The position numbers were made by a program, and so were the translations under genes. The notes beneath the pieces were generated by a model. That model worked only from the letters and a program-made list of their open reading frames with translations. It ran no database searches and was not told where the DNA came from. Shown here piece after piece: positions 45,879-55,868 of a stretch of DNA of 64,000 nt. Each line of letters opens with the position of its first letter. Position 1 is the stretch's first letter. Source of the stretch: Mycolicibacter virginiensis (GTDB taxonomy: Bacteria > Actinomycetota > Actinomycetes > Mycobacteriales > Mycobacteriaceae); NCBI RefSeq assembly GCF_022374935.2, contig NZ_CP092430.2:992001-1056000 (forward strand), in the 5' to 3' direction.

Positions 45879-47440
45879 CCGACGGCAAGCGACCGATTCG
45901 TCGGGCGTTGATCAGCGTCTACGACAAGACCGGACTGGTTGACCTGGCCGCCGGCCTGCACGCCGCCGGCGTGGATATCGTCTCCACCGGATCCACCGCC
46001 AAGTCGATTGCGGCCAAGGGCATTCCGGTAACGCCGGTGGAGCAGGTGACTGGCTTCCCCGAGGTGCTCGACGGCCGAGTCAAGACTCTGCACCCCCGGG
46101 TGCACGCCGGGCTGCTGGCCGACCTGCGCAAGCCCGAGCACGCCGCGGCGCTCGATGAGCTGGACATCGCAGCGTTCGAGCTGGTGGTGGTCAACCTGTA
46201 CCCGTTCAGCGAGACCGTGGAGTCCGGCGCTGGCGAGGACGAGTGTGTCGAGCAGATCGACATCGGCGGGCCCTCGATGATCCGGGCGGCCGCCAAGAAC
46301 CACCCCAGTGTCGCCGTGGTGGTCGACCCGCTCGGCTACGACGGTGTGCTGGCTGCGGTCAACGCCGGCGGCTTCACCCTCGAAGAGCGGAAGCGCTTGG
46401 CGTCCCTGGCATTTCGGCACACCGCCGAATACGACGTCGCGGTCGCCAGCTGGATGTCGTCGACGCTGGCTCCCGAAGAGCCGCGCCAAGCACTGCCGGA
46501 ATGGTACGCACGCACCTACCGCCGCGCCGCGCAGCTTCGCTACGGCGAGAACCCCCACCAGCAGGCCGCTCTCTACTGTGACGCCGGTGCGTGGCCGGGC
46601 TTGGCTCAGGCCGAGCAGCTGCACGGAAAAGAGATGTCCTACAACAACTTCACCGACGCGGACGCAGCGTGGCGGGCGGCGTTCGATCACGAAGAGACCT
46701 GCGTGGCCATCATCAAGCACGCCAACCCGTGCGGCATCGCGGTCTCGGCGACCTCGGTGGCCGATGCCCACCGCAAGGCGCACGAGTGCGACCCCCTGAG
46801 CGCGTTCGGCGGCGTCATCGCGGCCAACACCGAGGTCAGCGTCGAGATGGCCGAGTACGTCAGCACGATCTTCACCGAGGTGATCATCGCCCCGGCCTAC
46901 GAGGCCGGGGCCGTGGAGATCTTGTCGCGCAAGAAGAACATCCGGGTGCTGTTGGCGTCCGAGCCGCTGCGCGGCGGCACTGAATGGCGCCAAATCAGCG
47001 GTGGGCTGTTGATGCAGAGCCGCGACGGTCTCGACGCACCGGGCGACAACCCGGCGAACTGGACACTGGCCACCGGGGAACCGGCGGATGCGGCCACCCT
47101 GGCCGACCTGGTCTTCGCCTGGCGGGCCTGCCGCGCGGTCAAATCCAACGCGATTGTGGTCGCGGGCGACGGCGCCACCATCGGCGTGGGCATGGGCCAG
47201 GTAAACCGGGTCGACGCCGCCCGGCTGGCGGTGGAGCGCGGGGGCGAGCGGGTGGCCGGTGCGGTCGCTGCCTCGGATGCGTTCTTCCCGTTCCCCGACG
47301 GTCTGCAGACGCTGACCGCGGCCGGGGTGAAGGCGATTGTGCACCCGGGCGGCTCGGTGCGCGACGACGAGGTGACGGCGGCGGCGGCCGAGGCCGGGAT
47401 CACGCTGTATCTGACCGGGGCACGGCACTTCGCGCACTGA
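45875..47440 (+). CDS. purH: Bifunctional AICAR transformylase/IMP cyclohydrolase PurH
   Basis: The ATG at 45875, overlapping the purN stop as ATGA, gives 521 residues. The N-terminal IMP cyclohydrolase domain (about 1-200) has [17 protein letters not shown] and [12 protein letters not shown]. The C-terminal AICAR transformylase domain includes [21 protein letters not shown] with the Lys/His pair in IKHANPCG, and MGQVNRVDA. It completes IMP formation in two steps. It is followed by the convergent HNH gene whose stop is only 1 bp away. Confidence 0.97.
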   Translation: MTDGKRPIRRALISVYDKTGLVDLAAGLHAAGVDIVSTGSTAKSIAAKGIPVTPVEQVTGFPEVLDGRVKTLHPRVHAGLLADLRKPEHAAALDELDIAAFELVVVNLYPFSETVESGAGEDECVEQIDIGGPSMIRAAAKNHPSVAVVVDPLGYDGVLAAVNAGGFTLEERKRLASLAFRHTAEYDVAVASWMSSTLAPEEPRQALPEWYARTYRRAAQLRYGENPHQQAALYCDAGAWPGLAQAEQLHGKEMSYNNFTDADAAWRAAFDHEETCVAIIKHANPCGIAVSATSVADAHRKAHECDPLSAFGGVIAANTEVSVEMAEYVSTIFTEVIIAPAYEAGAVEILSRKKNIRVLLASEPLRGGTEWRQISGGLLMQSRDGLDAPGDNPANWTLATGEPADAATLADLVFAWRACRAVKSNAIVVAGDGATIGVGMGQVNRVDAARLAVERGGERVAGAVAASDAFFPFPDGLQTLTAAGVKAIVHPGGSVRDDEVTAAAAEAGITLYLTGARHFAH

Positions 47441-47441
47441 G

Positions 47442-48815
47442 CTAAGGCCCGTCGTCGTCGGCACCGGAACCGTTGTCGCCCAGCAGTTTTTCGGGGTGAT
47501 GGTAATGGTTGACCCGAGGTTGACCGTGGTCTAGGTGTGGCGGCGGCAGGGTTTGGGTGGTGCCGTCGTGGCGTTTGCGGGTTTTCCAGCCGCCTGAGGT
47601 CATGAGTTCATGGTGGGGACCGCAGCGCAGGGTCAGGTCGGTGACGTCGGTGCGCTTGGTTTTCGCGTAGTCGTCGTCATGGTGGACCTCGCAGTAATAG
47701 CCGGCGACCGGGCAGTTGGGGTGGCTGCACCCGCGTTCCTTGGCGTAGAGCACGATTCGCTGCCCCGGCGAGGCGAGCCGTTTGGTGTGGAACAGCGCCA
47801 GTTCTTTGGCGCCGTCGTAGATCCGCAGGTAGTGGTGGGCGTGGCTGGCCATGGCGATGACGTCGCGCATGGGTAGCCAGGTGCCGCCGCCGGTGTGGGC
47901 TTTGCCGGTGCTGGCTTCCAGGTCGGTCAGGGTGGTCGAGACGATGATGCTGGCCGGTAATCCGTTGTGCTGCCCTAGATCTCCGGAGGCGAGCAGGGCG
48001 CGGCCCATGGCGGTGAGGGCGTCGTGGTTGCGTTGTGCGGCACTGCGCGAATCGGCGTCGATTCCCGCCTGTGAGGGCGTGCCCTTCACACAGGGGGTGG
48101 GGTCATCCGGGTTGCACATGCCGGGGGCGGCCCAGCGGGCCAGCACCGCATCCCACGTGGCGCGGGCTTGGGGATCGAGGAATCCTTTGATGGGGGTCAT
48201 ACCGTCACGGTTCTGGGGTCCCAGCACCACACCACGGTGTTTGGCGCGCTGGTCGTCGCTGTAGTTGCCGTCGGGGTGCAGGTAGTCGGCGAGGCGTTGG
48301 GCCAGTTTGGCCAGTTCGTCGGGGCGACACTGCCCGGCCAACCCGGCCAGCTGGTGCTCGGCCTGGGTCAGGGTGCCCGCATCAGTGTCGTCGGGCAGGT
48401 AGTGGAAGAACGAGCGAATCACGCCGATGTGGGCGGCCCCGACCCGCCCCTCCCGCTGCGCTGCCGCCACTTCCGGCAATACCGGTTCCAACGGTTCACC
48501 GGTCAGCGTGCGGCGCGGCCCCAGCTCCGCGGCATCACTGATGCGACGGGCGGCTTCGCCGCGGGCGATGTGCAGCTCGTCCGCCAGAACCCAGCGCGCT
48601 TTCCCGCCCAACTCCACCGGATCGGCGGCGGCTACGTGGTTGACCATCGGATGCTCCACTGCCGGCAACCGGCGCCGTAGCACTTCGCAGCGCCTCAACA
48701 GCGCCACGCATTCCCGCGGGGTCAACGCATCGAAATCTAGTTCCAGCGCTCGATCGAGATCCGCGGCCAGCGCGTCGAACACCTCGACAATCGCTTCCCG
48801 GGAATTCGAACGCAT
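47442..48815 (-). CDS. REP13E12-family protein with DUF222 and HNH endonuclease domain
   Basis: This 457-residue protein has an N-terminal DUF222 region (residues about 20-320) and a C-terminal HNH nuclease motif: [21 protein letters not shown] and [12 protein letters not shown]. Such 13E12 genes are repeated and vary in location among mycobacterial genomes. No terminal repeats were seen at its ends. The gene sits between purH and the amidohydrolase, where M. tuberculosis has Rv0958, so it is an insertion relative to that genome. Both nuclease domains look intact. Confidence 0.85.
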   Translation of the reverse strand: MRSNSREAIVEVFDALAADLDRALELDFDALTPRECVALLRRCEVLRRRLPAVEHPMVNHVAAADPVELGGKARWVLADELHIARGEAARRISDAAELGPRRTLTGEPLEPVLPEVAAAQREGRVGAAHIGVIRSFFHYLPDDTDAGTLTQAEHQLAGLAGQCRPDELAKLAQRLADYLHPDGNYSDDQRAKHRGVVLGPQNRDGMTPIKGFLDPQARATWDAVLARWAAPGMCNPDDPTPCVKGTPSQAGIDADSRSAAQRNHDALTAMGRALLASGDLGQHNGLPASIIVSTTLTDLEASTGKAHTGGGTWLPMRDVIAMASHAHHYLRIYDGAKELALFHTKRLASPGQRIVLYAKERGCSHPNCPVAGYYCEVHHDDDYAKTKRTDVTDLTLRCGPHHELMTSGGWKTRKRHDGTTQTLPPPHLDHGQPRVNHYHHPEKLLGDNGSGADDDGP

Positions 48816-48915
48816 GTGCTAATACTAGTGCGCCCTTGCGGGCATTGGCGCCGGTAGAACGCGAATCTGTGGAGTAAGTCCGAACTGGGGATAACGGCCC
48901 GGAGGGGCCTAACCC

Positions 48916-48944
48916 TTGACAGAAAGATTGTATGCGCTCACTAT
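48916..48944 (+). promoter_or_regulatory. Candidate promoter of the amidohydrolase gene
   Basis: TTGACA (48916-48921) is a perfect -35 element, followed after 17 bp by CACTAT (48939-48944), a moderate -10. The spacing is optimal and the gene start is 29 bp further on. It would be among the stronger sigma-A-type promoters in the window. Confidence 0.4.
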
Positions 48945-48973
48945 CTATCTCAACTTCGAAGTGGGGAGACCTG

Positions 48974-50749
48974 GTGGCCTACGACCTGATCATCCGCAAC
49001 GGACTGTGGTTCGACGGCCTGGGCAACGCCCCCCAGGTCCGCACCCTGGGCATCCGCGACGGCGTCGTCGCCGACATCGTTGCGGGGGAGCTGGATGAGA
49101 CCGGCTGCCCGGACGTGATCGAGGCGGCCGGCAAATGGGTGGTCCCGGGCTTCATCGATGTGCACACCCACTACGACGCCGAGGTGCTGCTGGATCCGGG
49201 TCTGCGGGAATCGGTGCGCCACGGCGTCACCACGGTGCTGCTGGGCAACTGCTCGCTGTCGACGGTGTACGCCGAGTCCGAGGATGCCGCCGACCTGTTC
49301 AGCCGGGTCGAGGCGGTCCCGCGGAAATTCGTGCTGGACGCGCTGCAGTCCAAGAAGACCTGGTCCACGCCCGCCGAGTATGTGCATGCTCTCGAGGAGT
49401 TGCCACTCGGTCCCAACATCAGCTCCATGCTCGGCCACTCGGACCTGCGGACCGCGGTGCTCGGCTTGGACCGCGCGACCACCGACGGCGTCGTCCCGAC
49501 CGATGCCGAGCTGGAGAAGATGGCTGCCCTGCTCGACCAAGGCCTCGAGGCTGGACTGTTGGGCATGTCAGGGATGGACGCCCCGATCGACAAGCTCGAC
49601 GGCGACCGGTTCCGGTCCCGGGCACTGCCGTCGACGTTCGCCACCTGGCGTGAGCGCCGGCGGTTGATCAAGGTGCTGCGCAAGCGGGGCCGGATGTTGC
49701 AGAGTGCTCCCGACGTCCGAAACCCGTTGACGGCGTTGAACTTCTTCCTGACTAGCAGTGGAATGTTCGGTCGGCGACGCGGGGTTCGAATGAGCCTGCT
49801 GGTCTCCGCGGACGCCAAGTCGGCGCCGGGCGCGGTCCGGGTCTTCGGTCCCGGTGCTCGGCTGCTCAACGCCCTGCTGGGCTCCAGCGTGCGATTCCAG
49901 CACCTGCCCGTGCCGTTCGAGTTGTATTCCGACGGAATCGATCTGCCGGTGTTCGAGGAATTCGGCGCGGGAACCGCCGCGCTGCATCTGCGCGACCAGT
50001 TGGAGCGCAACGCGCTACTGGCCGACACCGAGTACCGGCGCCGGTTCCGCAAGGCCTTCGACCGCAAAAAGCTGGGTCCGTCCTTGTGGCACCGCGACTT
50101 CCACGACGCGGTGATCGTCGAATGCCCTGATGCCGGCCTGGTCGGCAAGAGCTTCGGGCAGATCGCCGAGGAACGCGGGCTGCACCCCTTGGATGCGTTC
50201 CTCGATGTGCTGGTGGACAACGGCGAACGCAACGTCCGCTGGACCACGATCGTCGCCAATCATCGGCCCAAGCAGCTCGACAAGTTGGCTAACGAACCGG
50301 TTATCCATATGGGGTTCTCCGACGCCGGAGCGCACCTACGCAACATGGCCTTCTACAACTTCTCGCTGCGCCTGCTCAAGCGCGTCCGCGACGCCGAGGC
50401 GGCCGGGCGGCCGTTCATGAGCGTCCAGCGGGCGGTATACCGGCTGACCTCCGAAGTCGCCGACTGGTTCGGGTTCGACGCCGGCACGCTGCGCCCAGGC
50501 GACCGCGCGGACTTCGTGGTGATCGACCCGGCCGGTCTGACCGATGCCGTCGACGGCTACCACGAGGAGAAGGTGCCGTTCTACGGCGACCTGAGTCGGA
50601 TGGTCAACCGCAATGACGACGCGGTGGTGGCTACCGGCGTTGGCGGCACCGTGGTGTTCCGCAACGGGCAGTTCTGCGACGGCTACGGCACCACCGTGAA
50701 GTCCGGCCGTTTCCTGCGCGCCGGATCCCGTGAGCTGCAATCGGTCTAG
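48974..50749 (+). CDS. Amidohydrolase-superfamily protein (N-acyl-D-amino-acid deacylase type)
   Basis: The GTG at 48974 is preceded by GGGGA and gives MAYDLIIRNGLWFDG, the usual family N-terminus, for 591 residues; upstream in-frame ATG codons add an unconserved leader. The metal ligands are in DVHTHYDAE (HxH) and in the late Asp motif GFSDAGAH. GVTTVLLGNCS and GRRRGVRMSL are further family blocks. It probably hydrolyses an N-acyl or cyclic amide bond, but the substrate is unknown. A TetR gene starts 3 bp after the stop. Confidence 0.82.
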   Translation: MAYDLIIRNGLWFDGLGNAPQVRTLGIRDGVVADIVAGELDETGCPDVIEAAGKWVVPGFIDVHTHYDAEVLLDPGLRESVRHGVTTVLLGNCSLSTVYAESEDAADLFSRVEAVPRKFVLDALQSKKTWSTPAEYVHALEELPLGPNISSMLGHSDLRTAVLGLDRATTDGVVPTDAELEKMAALLDQGLEAGLLGMSGMDAPIDKLDGDRFRSRALPSTFATWRERRRLIKVLRKRGRMLQSAPDVRNPLTALNFFLTSSGMFGRRRGVRMSLLVSADAKSAPGAVRVFGPGARLLNALLGSSVRFQHLPVPFELYSDGIDLPVFEEFGAGTAALHLRDQLERNALLADTEYRRRFRKAFDRKKLGPSLWHRDFHDAVIVECPDAGLVGKSFGQIAEERGLHPLDAFLDVLVDNGERNVRWTTIVANHRPKQLDKLANEPVIHMGFSDAGAHLRNMAFYNFSLRLLKRVRDAEAAGRPFMSVQRAVYRLTSEVADWFGFDAGTLRPGDRADFVVIDPAGLTDAVDGYHEEKVPFYGDLSRMVNRNDDAVVATGVGGTVVFRNGQFCDGYGTTVKSGRFLRAGSRELQSV

Positions 50750-50752
50750 CGC

Positions 50753-51355
50753 ATGGCCAGAACCCAGCAGGAGCGCCGCGAGACCACCGTCGCGCGCCTG
50801 CTCGACGCCAGCATCTCCACCATCTCCGAGATCGGCTACGCGCGGGCGTCGGCCAAGGTGATCGCCGCTCGCGCCGGGGTGTCCGATGGAGCGTTGTTCC
50901 GCCACTTCGGCACCATGGGTGCCTTCATGGCGGCCACTGCCCAGGAGGTGCTGCGCCGTCAGCTGGACTTGATCGGCAAGCAGGTGGCGGAGATCCCGGC
51001 CGACGGCTCGGCGTTGGAAGCGGTGTTGACCGTACTGCGTGATCTGACGGCGAACTCCAACAACGCGGTGGTCTACGAGTTGCTGATCGCCGCACGCACC
51101 GACGAGAAGCTGCGGTCCACGCTGTCGGAGGTTCTGGACGAATACCGCGCGAAGATCTACGACACCGCCCGTGGGTTTCCCGGCGCCGACGCATTTCCCG
51201 AGGACCTGTTCCCCAACGTGGTGACGCTGCTCACCAACACCTTCGATGGCGCCGCGATCGTACGGACTGTGCTGCCGCAGCCCGAGATCGAGGCTAACCG
51301 CATTCCGTTGCTGCTGAAGCTTTTTGAGGACTGGAGTGAACGCCGGACGTCTTAG
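50753..51355 (+). CDS. TetR-family transcriptional regulator
   Basis: This 200-residue regulator has a helix-turn-helix ASAKVIAARAGVSDGALFRHFG near residues 35-56 and a TetR_C ligand domain. It is co-transcribed with the amidohydrolase (3-bp gap), which suggests it senses or controls that enzyme's pathway. Its last bases overlap the convergent esterase stop: the DNA TTAG carries both stop codons in opposite strands. No clear operator was seen within the operon. Confidence 0.85.
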   Translation: MARTQQERRETTVARLLDASISTISEIGYARASAKVIAARAGVSDGALFRHFGTMGAFMAATAQEVLRRQLDLIGKQVAEIPADGSALEAVLTVLRDLTANSNNAVVYELLIAARTDEKLRSTLSEVLDEYRAKIYDTARGFPGADAFPEDLFPNVVTLLTNTFDGAAIVRTVLPQPEIEANRIPLLLKLFEDWSERRTS

Positions 51356-52452
51356 GCACTCTCGCCGCTGACGGACGCCGAGCCGGCATCTCTCGGTGCG
51401 GCCGCCGTCACGTGGTCCACGAAGTCGGCGATCTCGGCAACGGCTCGGCGGGCGTCGGGATTGAAGTCGAAGGTGAGCTGGAACATGTGCAACGCACGGT
51501 CCCAGACCTGAACCCAGTTCGGCACGCCGGCGGCGGTCAGCTTGTCGGCCAGCACGAACGTGTCGTTGCGCAGCATCTCGTTGTTGCCGACCTGCAACAG
51601 GAACGGTCCGAGCCCGCGCAGCTCCGCCTCCGGCGGCATGACCGGCAGCTCGCGGGTGCCGTTCACGGTGGCGAACACCCGGTAGATGAACATGAACGCC
51701 ATGAACGGGAAGAACGGGTCGCGGTGGGTGCGGGCGGCCTCGCGTTTGATCTCCATGTCCGACGACGTCAGCGCTGACATCAACACCTGACCGGCGGGCG
51801 CCGGCAGCCCGGCATCTCGTGCAGCGATGGCGGTGTTCACCGCCATCAGGCCGCCTGCCGAATCTCCCGCCACCACAATGTGTTCTGCGGTGAATCCAGC
51901 GTCCAGGACCCGGCGGTAGGCGCACAGACCGTCGGCGACTGCCTCGTCGATTCCGGCCAGCGGGGCCAATCGGTAGCCGACGTTGAACACCTTCGCGCCG
52001 GTGACCGCGGAGAGCTTGCTGGCAAAGCGGCGATGCGAATTGAGGCCCAGTGTGACCAGTGCCGAACCGTGGAAGTAGACGATCACCCGGTTTGAGTCGC
52101 GCGCACTCGGTGCCACGACCCATTCCGCCGGACAGTCGGTCAATCGCTCCGGTGTCACCTCGGTGCCCGGCAGCGCCCGGATGTAGCGCATCGGCTGGTC
52201 GATGAGGTCAAGGCGTGCCCGCTGCAGGCCGGCGGGCCAGAACCGGTTGACGACCATGCCGACCAGGGTCAGCACGGCGATCGAGGTGCGCAAAAAGATC
52301 GCCGCGGCCGCAGCCAGTAGTCGGGCCTGCCAGGATGCCGGACCGAAGTAGGTCTGAGCCGGTCGTTCGCGCCATTCCGGAAAGTTCACAGTACCCAGGG
52401 TATCGGGTATTGGGCGCCTGGATAAACGCAGGACATCGTGACGGACTTTCAT
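51352..52452 (-). CDS. Alpha/beta hydrolase of the hormone-sensitive lipase family
   Basis: This 366-residue protein has an N-terminal hydrophobic stretch (about 44-70) that may anchor it in the membrane. The nucleophile is Ser198 in GDSAGG, and a catalytic Asp/His pair is expected near DKLTAAGVPNWVQVWDRALH. The oxyanion-hole motif, normally HGGG, reads HGSALVTLG, an unusual variant. It resembles mycobacterial Lip esterases. The substrate is unknown. It is convergent with the TetR gene, sharing overlapping stops. Confidence 0.8.
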   Translation of the reverse strand: MKVRHDVLRLSRRPIPDTLGTVNFPEWRERPAQTYFGPASWQARLLAAAAAIFLRTSIAVLTLVGMVVNRFWPAGLQRARLDLIDQPMRYIRALPGTEVTPERLTDCPAEWVVAPSARDSNRVIVYFHGSALVTLGLNSHRRFASKLSAVTGAKVFNVGYRLAPLAGIDEAVADGLCAYRRVLDAGFTAEHIVVAGDSAGGLMAVNTAIAARDAGLPAPAGQVLMSALTSSDMEIKREAARTHRDPFFPFMAFMFIYRVFATVNGTRELPVMPPEAELRGLGPFLLQVGNNEMLRNDTFVLADKLTAAGVPNWVQVWDRALHMFQLTFDFNPDARRAVAEIADFVDHVTAAAPRDAGSASVSGESA

Positions 52453-52469
52453 GCCCGTCGTAGCGTGGA

Positions 52470-53870
52470 GTGGTGACCGCGCCGAATGCCCCGCACGACC
52501 TGCCCAAGACTCTCGGTGAGCTGCGTGCTGCCGGCCACCGTGAGAGGGGGGTCAAACAGGAGATCGCCGAGAACCTGTTGGCCCGACTCGGCAACGGTGA
52601 CGACGCCGCAGCCATCTGGCCAGGCATTTTCGGCTTCGAGGACACCGTGCTGCCGCAACTTGAGCGCGCGTTGATCGCCGGTCACGACATCGTGCTGCTC
52701 GGCGAGCGCGGCCAGGGCAAGACCCGGCTGCTGCGCGCATTGAGCGGATTGCTCGACGAGTGGACCCCGGTGATCGCCGGCGCCGAGCTTGGCGAGCACC
52801 CGTATTCGCCGATCACGCCCGAGTCGATTCGTCGGGCGGCCGAGCTCGGTGACGAGCTGCCGGTGGCGTGGCGCCACCGCAGCGAGCGCTACACGGAGAA
52901 GCTGGCCACCCCAGACACCAGCGTCGCCGACCTGGTCGGCGACATCGACCCGATCAAGGTGGCCGAAGGCCGCAGTCTGGGTGACCCCGAAACCATCGCC
53001 TATGGCCTGATCCCGCGGGCGCACCGCGGCGTGGTCGCCGTGAACGAACTGCCCGACCTCGCCGAGCGCATCCAGGTCGCGATGCTCAACGTGATGGAGG
53101 AACGCGACATCCAGGTGCGCGGCTACACGCTACGGCTGCCGCTGGACGTGCTGGTGGTCGCCAGCGCCAACCCGGAGGACTACACCAACCGCGGCCGCAT
53201 CATCACCCCGCTCAAGGACCGCTTCGGCGCCGAGATCCGCACCCACTACCCGCTGGAACTCGACGCCGAGGTCGGCGTGATCGCCCAAGAGGCGCATCTG
53301 AGTGCGCAGGTACCCGACTACCTACTGGCGGTGTTGGCCCGATTCGCCCGCTACCTGCGGGAGTCTCGCTCGGTGGACCAGCGCTCCGGCGTCTCGGCGC
53401 GCTTCGCGATTGCCGCCGCGGAGACGGTGGCGGCCTCGGCGCGCCACCGCGGCGCGGTGCTGGGCGAAACCGACCCGGTGGCCCGAGTGGTGGACCTGAG
53501 CACGATCGTCGACGTGCTGCGCGGCAAGCTGGAATTCGAATCCGGCGAGGAGGGGCGCGAGCAGGCCGTGCTGGAGCACCTGTTGCGGCGGGCTACCGCC
53601 GATACCGCATCGCGGGCACTGGGCGGGATCGACGTGGGACCGCTGGTGGCGGCGGTCGAGGACGCGACGGTGACGACGGGAGAGCGGATCTCGGCCAAAG
53701 CGGTGCTGGCGGCGCTGCCGGATCTGCCGGTGATCGACGCCGTCGCGCAGCGCCTGGGCGCGGAATCCGACGGCGAACGTGCCGCGGCACTTGAGTTGGC
53801 CCTGGAAGCACTGTATTTGGCCAAGCGCATCGACAAGACCTCCGACGAGGGCGAAACCGTCTATGGCTAG
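52470..53870 (+). CDS. MoxR/Mg-chelatase-type AAA+ ATPase (Rv0958-like)
   Basis: This 466-residue ATPase starts at one of two adjacent GTG codons. It has Walker A GERGQGKTR, a Walker B-like GVVAVNELPDL in which the usual Asp-Glu is Asn-Glu, SANPEDYTNRGRII and the sensor region. The family pairs with VWA-domain proteins to remodel or insert metals into target proteins. The next gene, overlapping by 8 bp, codes such a VWA protein, forming a Rv0958/Rv0959 module. The target is not known. Confidence 0.85.
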   Translation: MVTAPNAPHDLPKTLGELRAAGHRERGVKQEIAENLLARLGNGDDAAAIWPGIFGFEDTVLPQLERALIAGHDIVLLGERGQGKTRLLRALSGLLDEWTPVIAGAELGEHPYSPITPESIRRAAELGDELPVAWRHRSERYTEKLATPDTSVADLVGDIDPIKVAEGRSLGDPETIAYGLIPRAHRGVVAVNELPDLAERIQVAMLNVMEERDIQVRGYTLRLPLDVLVVASANPEDYTNRGRIITPLKDRFGAEIRTHYPLELDAEVGVIAQEAHLSAQVPDYLLAVLARFARYLRESRSVDQRSGVSARFAIAAAETVAASARHRGAVLGETDPVARVVDLSTIVDVLRGKLEFESGEEGREQAVLEHLLRRATADTASRALGGIDVGPLVAAVEDATVTTGERISAKAVLAALPDLPVIDAVAQRLGAESDGERAAALELALEALYLAKRIDKTSDEGETVYG

Positions 53871-55848
53871 AAGTCACGCTTCGCGGTATTCGGCCTACTC
53901 CGGTGGGCCGGATCCGTTGGCGCCGCCGGTCGATCTGGCCGAGGCGCTGGAGGAGATTGGCCGTGACGTCATGGAGGGGACCTCTCCGCACCGGGCCCTG
54001 CAAGAGCTGTTGCGGCGCGGCACCAAGAGCATGACCGGCGCCGATCAGCTGGCGGCCGAGGCGCAACGCAGGCGTCGGGAACTGTTGCGCCGCAACAACT
54101 TGGATGGCACGCTAGCCGAGGTCAAAAAGCTACTCGACGAAGCGGTGCTCGCTGAACGCAAAGAGCTGGCCCGCGCACTCGACGACGACGCCCGCTTCGC
54201 CGAGATGCAGATCGAGGGGCTGTCGCCGTCGCCGGCCAAAGCGGTGCAGGAGCTCGCCGACTACAACTGGCGCAGCGGCGAGGCCCGCGAGTCTTACGAG
54301 AAGATCAAGGACCTGCTCGGCCGCGAGATGCTCGACCAGCGTTTCGCCGGCATGAAGCAGGCGCTGGAAGGGGCCACCGACGCCGACCGGCAACGGGTCA
54401 GCGACATGCTCGACGATCTCAATGACCTGTTGGACAAGCATTCTCGTGGCGAAGACACCGCGCAGGACTTCGAGCAGTTCATGGACTCCCATGGCGAGTT
54501 CTTCCCGGAGAACCCGCGCAATGTCGAGGAGCTGCTGGATTCGCTGGCGCAGCGGGCGGCCGCCGCGCAGCGCTTCCGTAACAGCCTGAGCGCCGAGCAG
54601 CGTGCCGAGCTGGATGCCTTGGCCGAGCAGGCATTCGGCTCCCCGGCCTTGCAGCAGGCGCTCGGACGCCTGGACGCGCATCTGCAGGCGGCTCGGCCGG
54701 GCGAGGACTGGACCGGCTCGTCGGAGTTCTCCGGCAACAACCCGCTCGGCATGGGGGAGGGCGCCCAGGCCCTGTCCGATATCGCCGAGCTCGAGCAGCT
54801 TGCTGAGCAGCTGTCGCAGGCGTATCCGGGCGCGAGCATGGACGACGTCGACCTTGACGCGCTGGCCCGTCAACTCGGCGACCAGGCCGCCGTCGACGCA
54901 CGCACGCTGGCCGAGCTGGAACGTGCGCTGCTCAACCAAGGGTTTCTGGACCGCAGCTCTGACGGGCAGTGGCGGCTGTCGCCGAAGGCGATGCGCCGGC
55001 TCGGCGAAACGGCGTTACGTGATGTGGCGCGGCAACTTTCGGGACGTCGCGGCGAACGCGACCACCGTCGGGCCGGGGCGGCCGGCGAGCTGACCGGGGC
55101 GACCCGGCCCTGGCAGTTCGGCGACACGGAGCCGTGGAACGTCACCCGGACCCTCACCAACGCGGTACTGCGCGAAGTAGCCGAACCGGGCACGGCCGCC
55201 ACTCGCGGCCGGCTGTCGATCAGCGTGGAGGACGTCGAGGTCTCCGAGACCGAGACGCGCACTCAGTCCGCCGTTGCGCTGCTGGTGGATACGTCGTTCT
55301 CGATGGTGATGGACAACCGTTGGCTGCCGATGAAGCGCACCGCGCTGGCGTTGAACCACCTGGTCAGCACGCGGTTCCGTTCAGATGCGTTGCAGATCAT
55401 CGCCTTCGGGCGCTATGCGCGCACGGTGACCGCCGCGGAGCTGACCGGGCTGGAAGGTGTCTACGAGCAGGGCACCAATCTGCACCATGCGCTGGCGCTG
55501 GCCAGTCGGCACCTGCGCCGTCACCCCAACGCCCAGCCGGTGGTCCTGGTGGTCACCGACGGGGAGCCGACGGCGCACTTGGAGGACTATGACGGCGCAG
55601 GGGCGGGTTCCGCGGTGTTTTTTGACTACCCGCCACACCCGCGGACCATCGCCCACACCGTGCGGGGCTTCGATGACGTCGCCCGACTCGGTGCGCAGGT
55701 GACGATCTTCCGGCTCGGTGACGATCCCGGGCTGGCCCGCTTCATCGACCAGGTGGCGCGGCGGGTCCAGGGCCGGGTGGTGGTTCCGGAACTCGACGGT
55801 CTGGGCGCTGCGGTGGTCGGGGATTACCTGAGGTCGCGCCGCCGCTAA
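53863..55848 (+). CDS. VWA-domain protein paired with a MoxR-type ATPase (Rv0959-like)
   Basis: The ATG at 53863 (MARSHASRYSAYSGG) gives 661 residues. The N-terminal 430 residues are helical and charged, with coiled-coil tendency. The C-terminal VWA domain has an intact MIDAS: DTSFS with Asp476, the later Thr in GTNLHHAL, and TDGEP. Mg2+ at this site binds an acidic partner residue. Overlapping the upstream ATPase by 8 bp, it is likely made in proportion to it. The complex would act on an unidentified protein. M. tuberculosis Rv0959 is, from memory, about 670 residues. Confidence 0.87.
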   Translation: MARSHASRYSAYSGGPDPLAPPVDLAEALEEIGRDVMEGTSPHRALQELLRRGTKSMTGADQLAAEAQRRRRELLRRNNLDGTLAEVKKLLDEAVLAERKELARALDDDARFAEMQIEGLSPSPAKAVQELADYNWRSGEARESYEKIKDLLGREMLDQRFAGMKQALEGATDADRQRVSDMLDDLNDLLDKHSRGEDTAQDFEQFMDSHGEFFPENPRNVEELLDSLAQRAAAAQRFRNSLSAEQRAELDALAEQAFGSPALQQALGRLDAHLQAARPGEDWTGSSEFSGNNPLGMGEGAQALSDIAELEQLAEQLSQAYPGASMDDVDLDALARQLGDQAAVDARTLAELERALLNQGFLDRSSDGQWRLSPKAMRRLGETALRDVARQLSGRRGERDHRRAGAAGELTGATRPWQFGDTEPWNVTRTLTNAVLREVAEPGTAATRGRLSISVEDVEVSETETRTQSAVALLVDTSFSMVMDNRWLPMKRTALALNHLVSTRFRSDALQIIAFGRYARTVTAAELTGLEGVYEQGTNLHHALALASRHLRRHPNAQPVVLVVTDGEPTAHLEDYDGAGAGSAVFFDYPPHPRTIAHTVRGFDDVARLGAQVTIFRLGDDPGLARFIDQVARRVQGRVVVPELDGLGAAVVGDYLRSRRR

Positions 55849-55868
55849 GTGGCACGCGGCCCAGGGAG

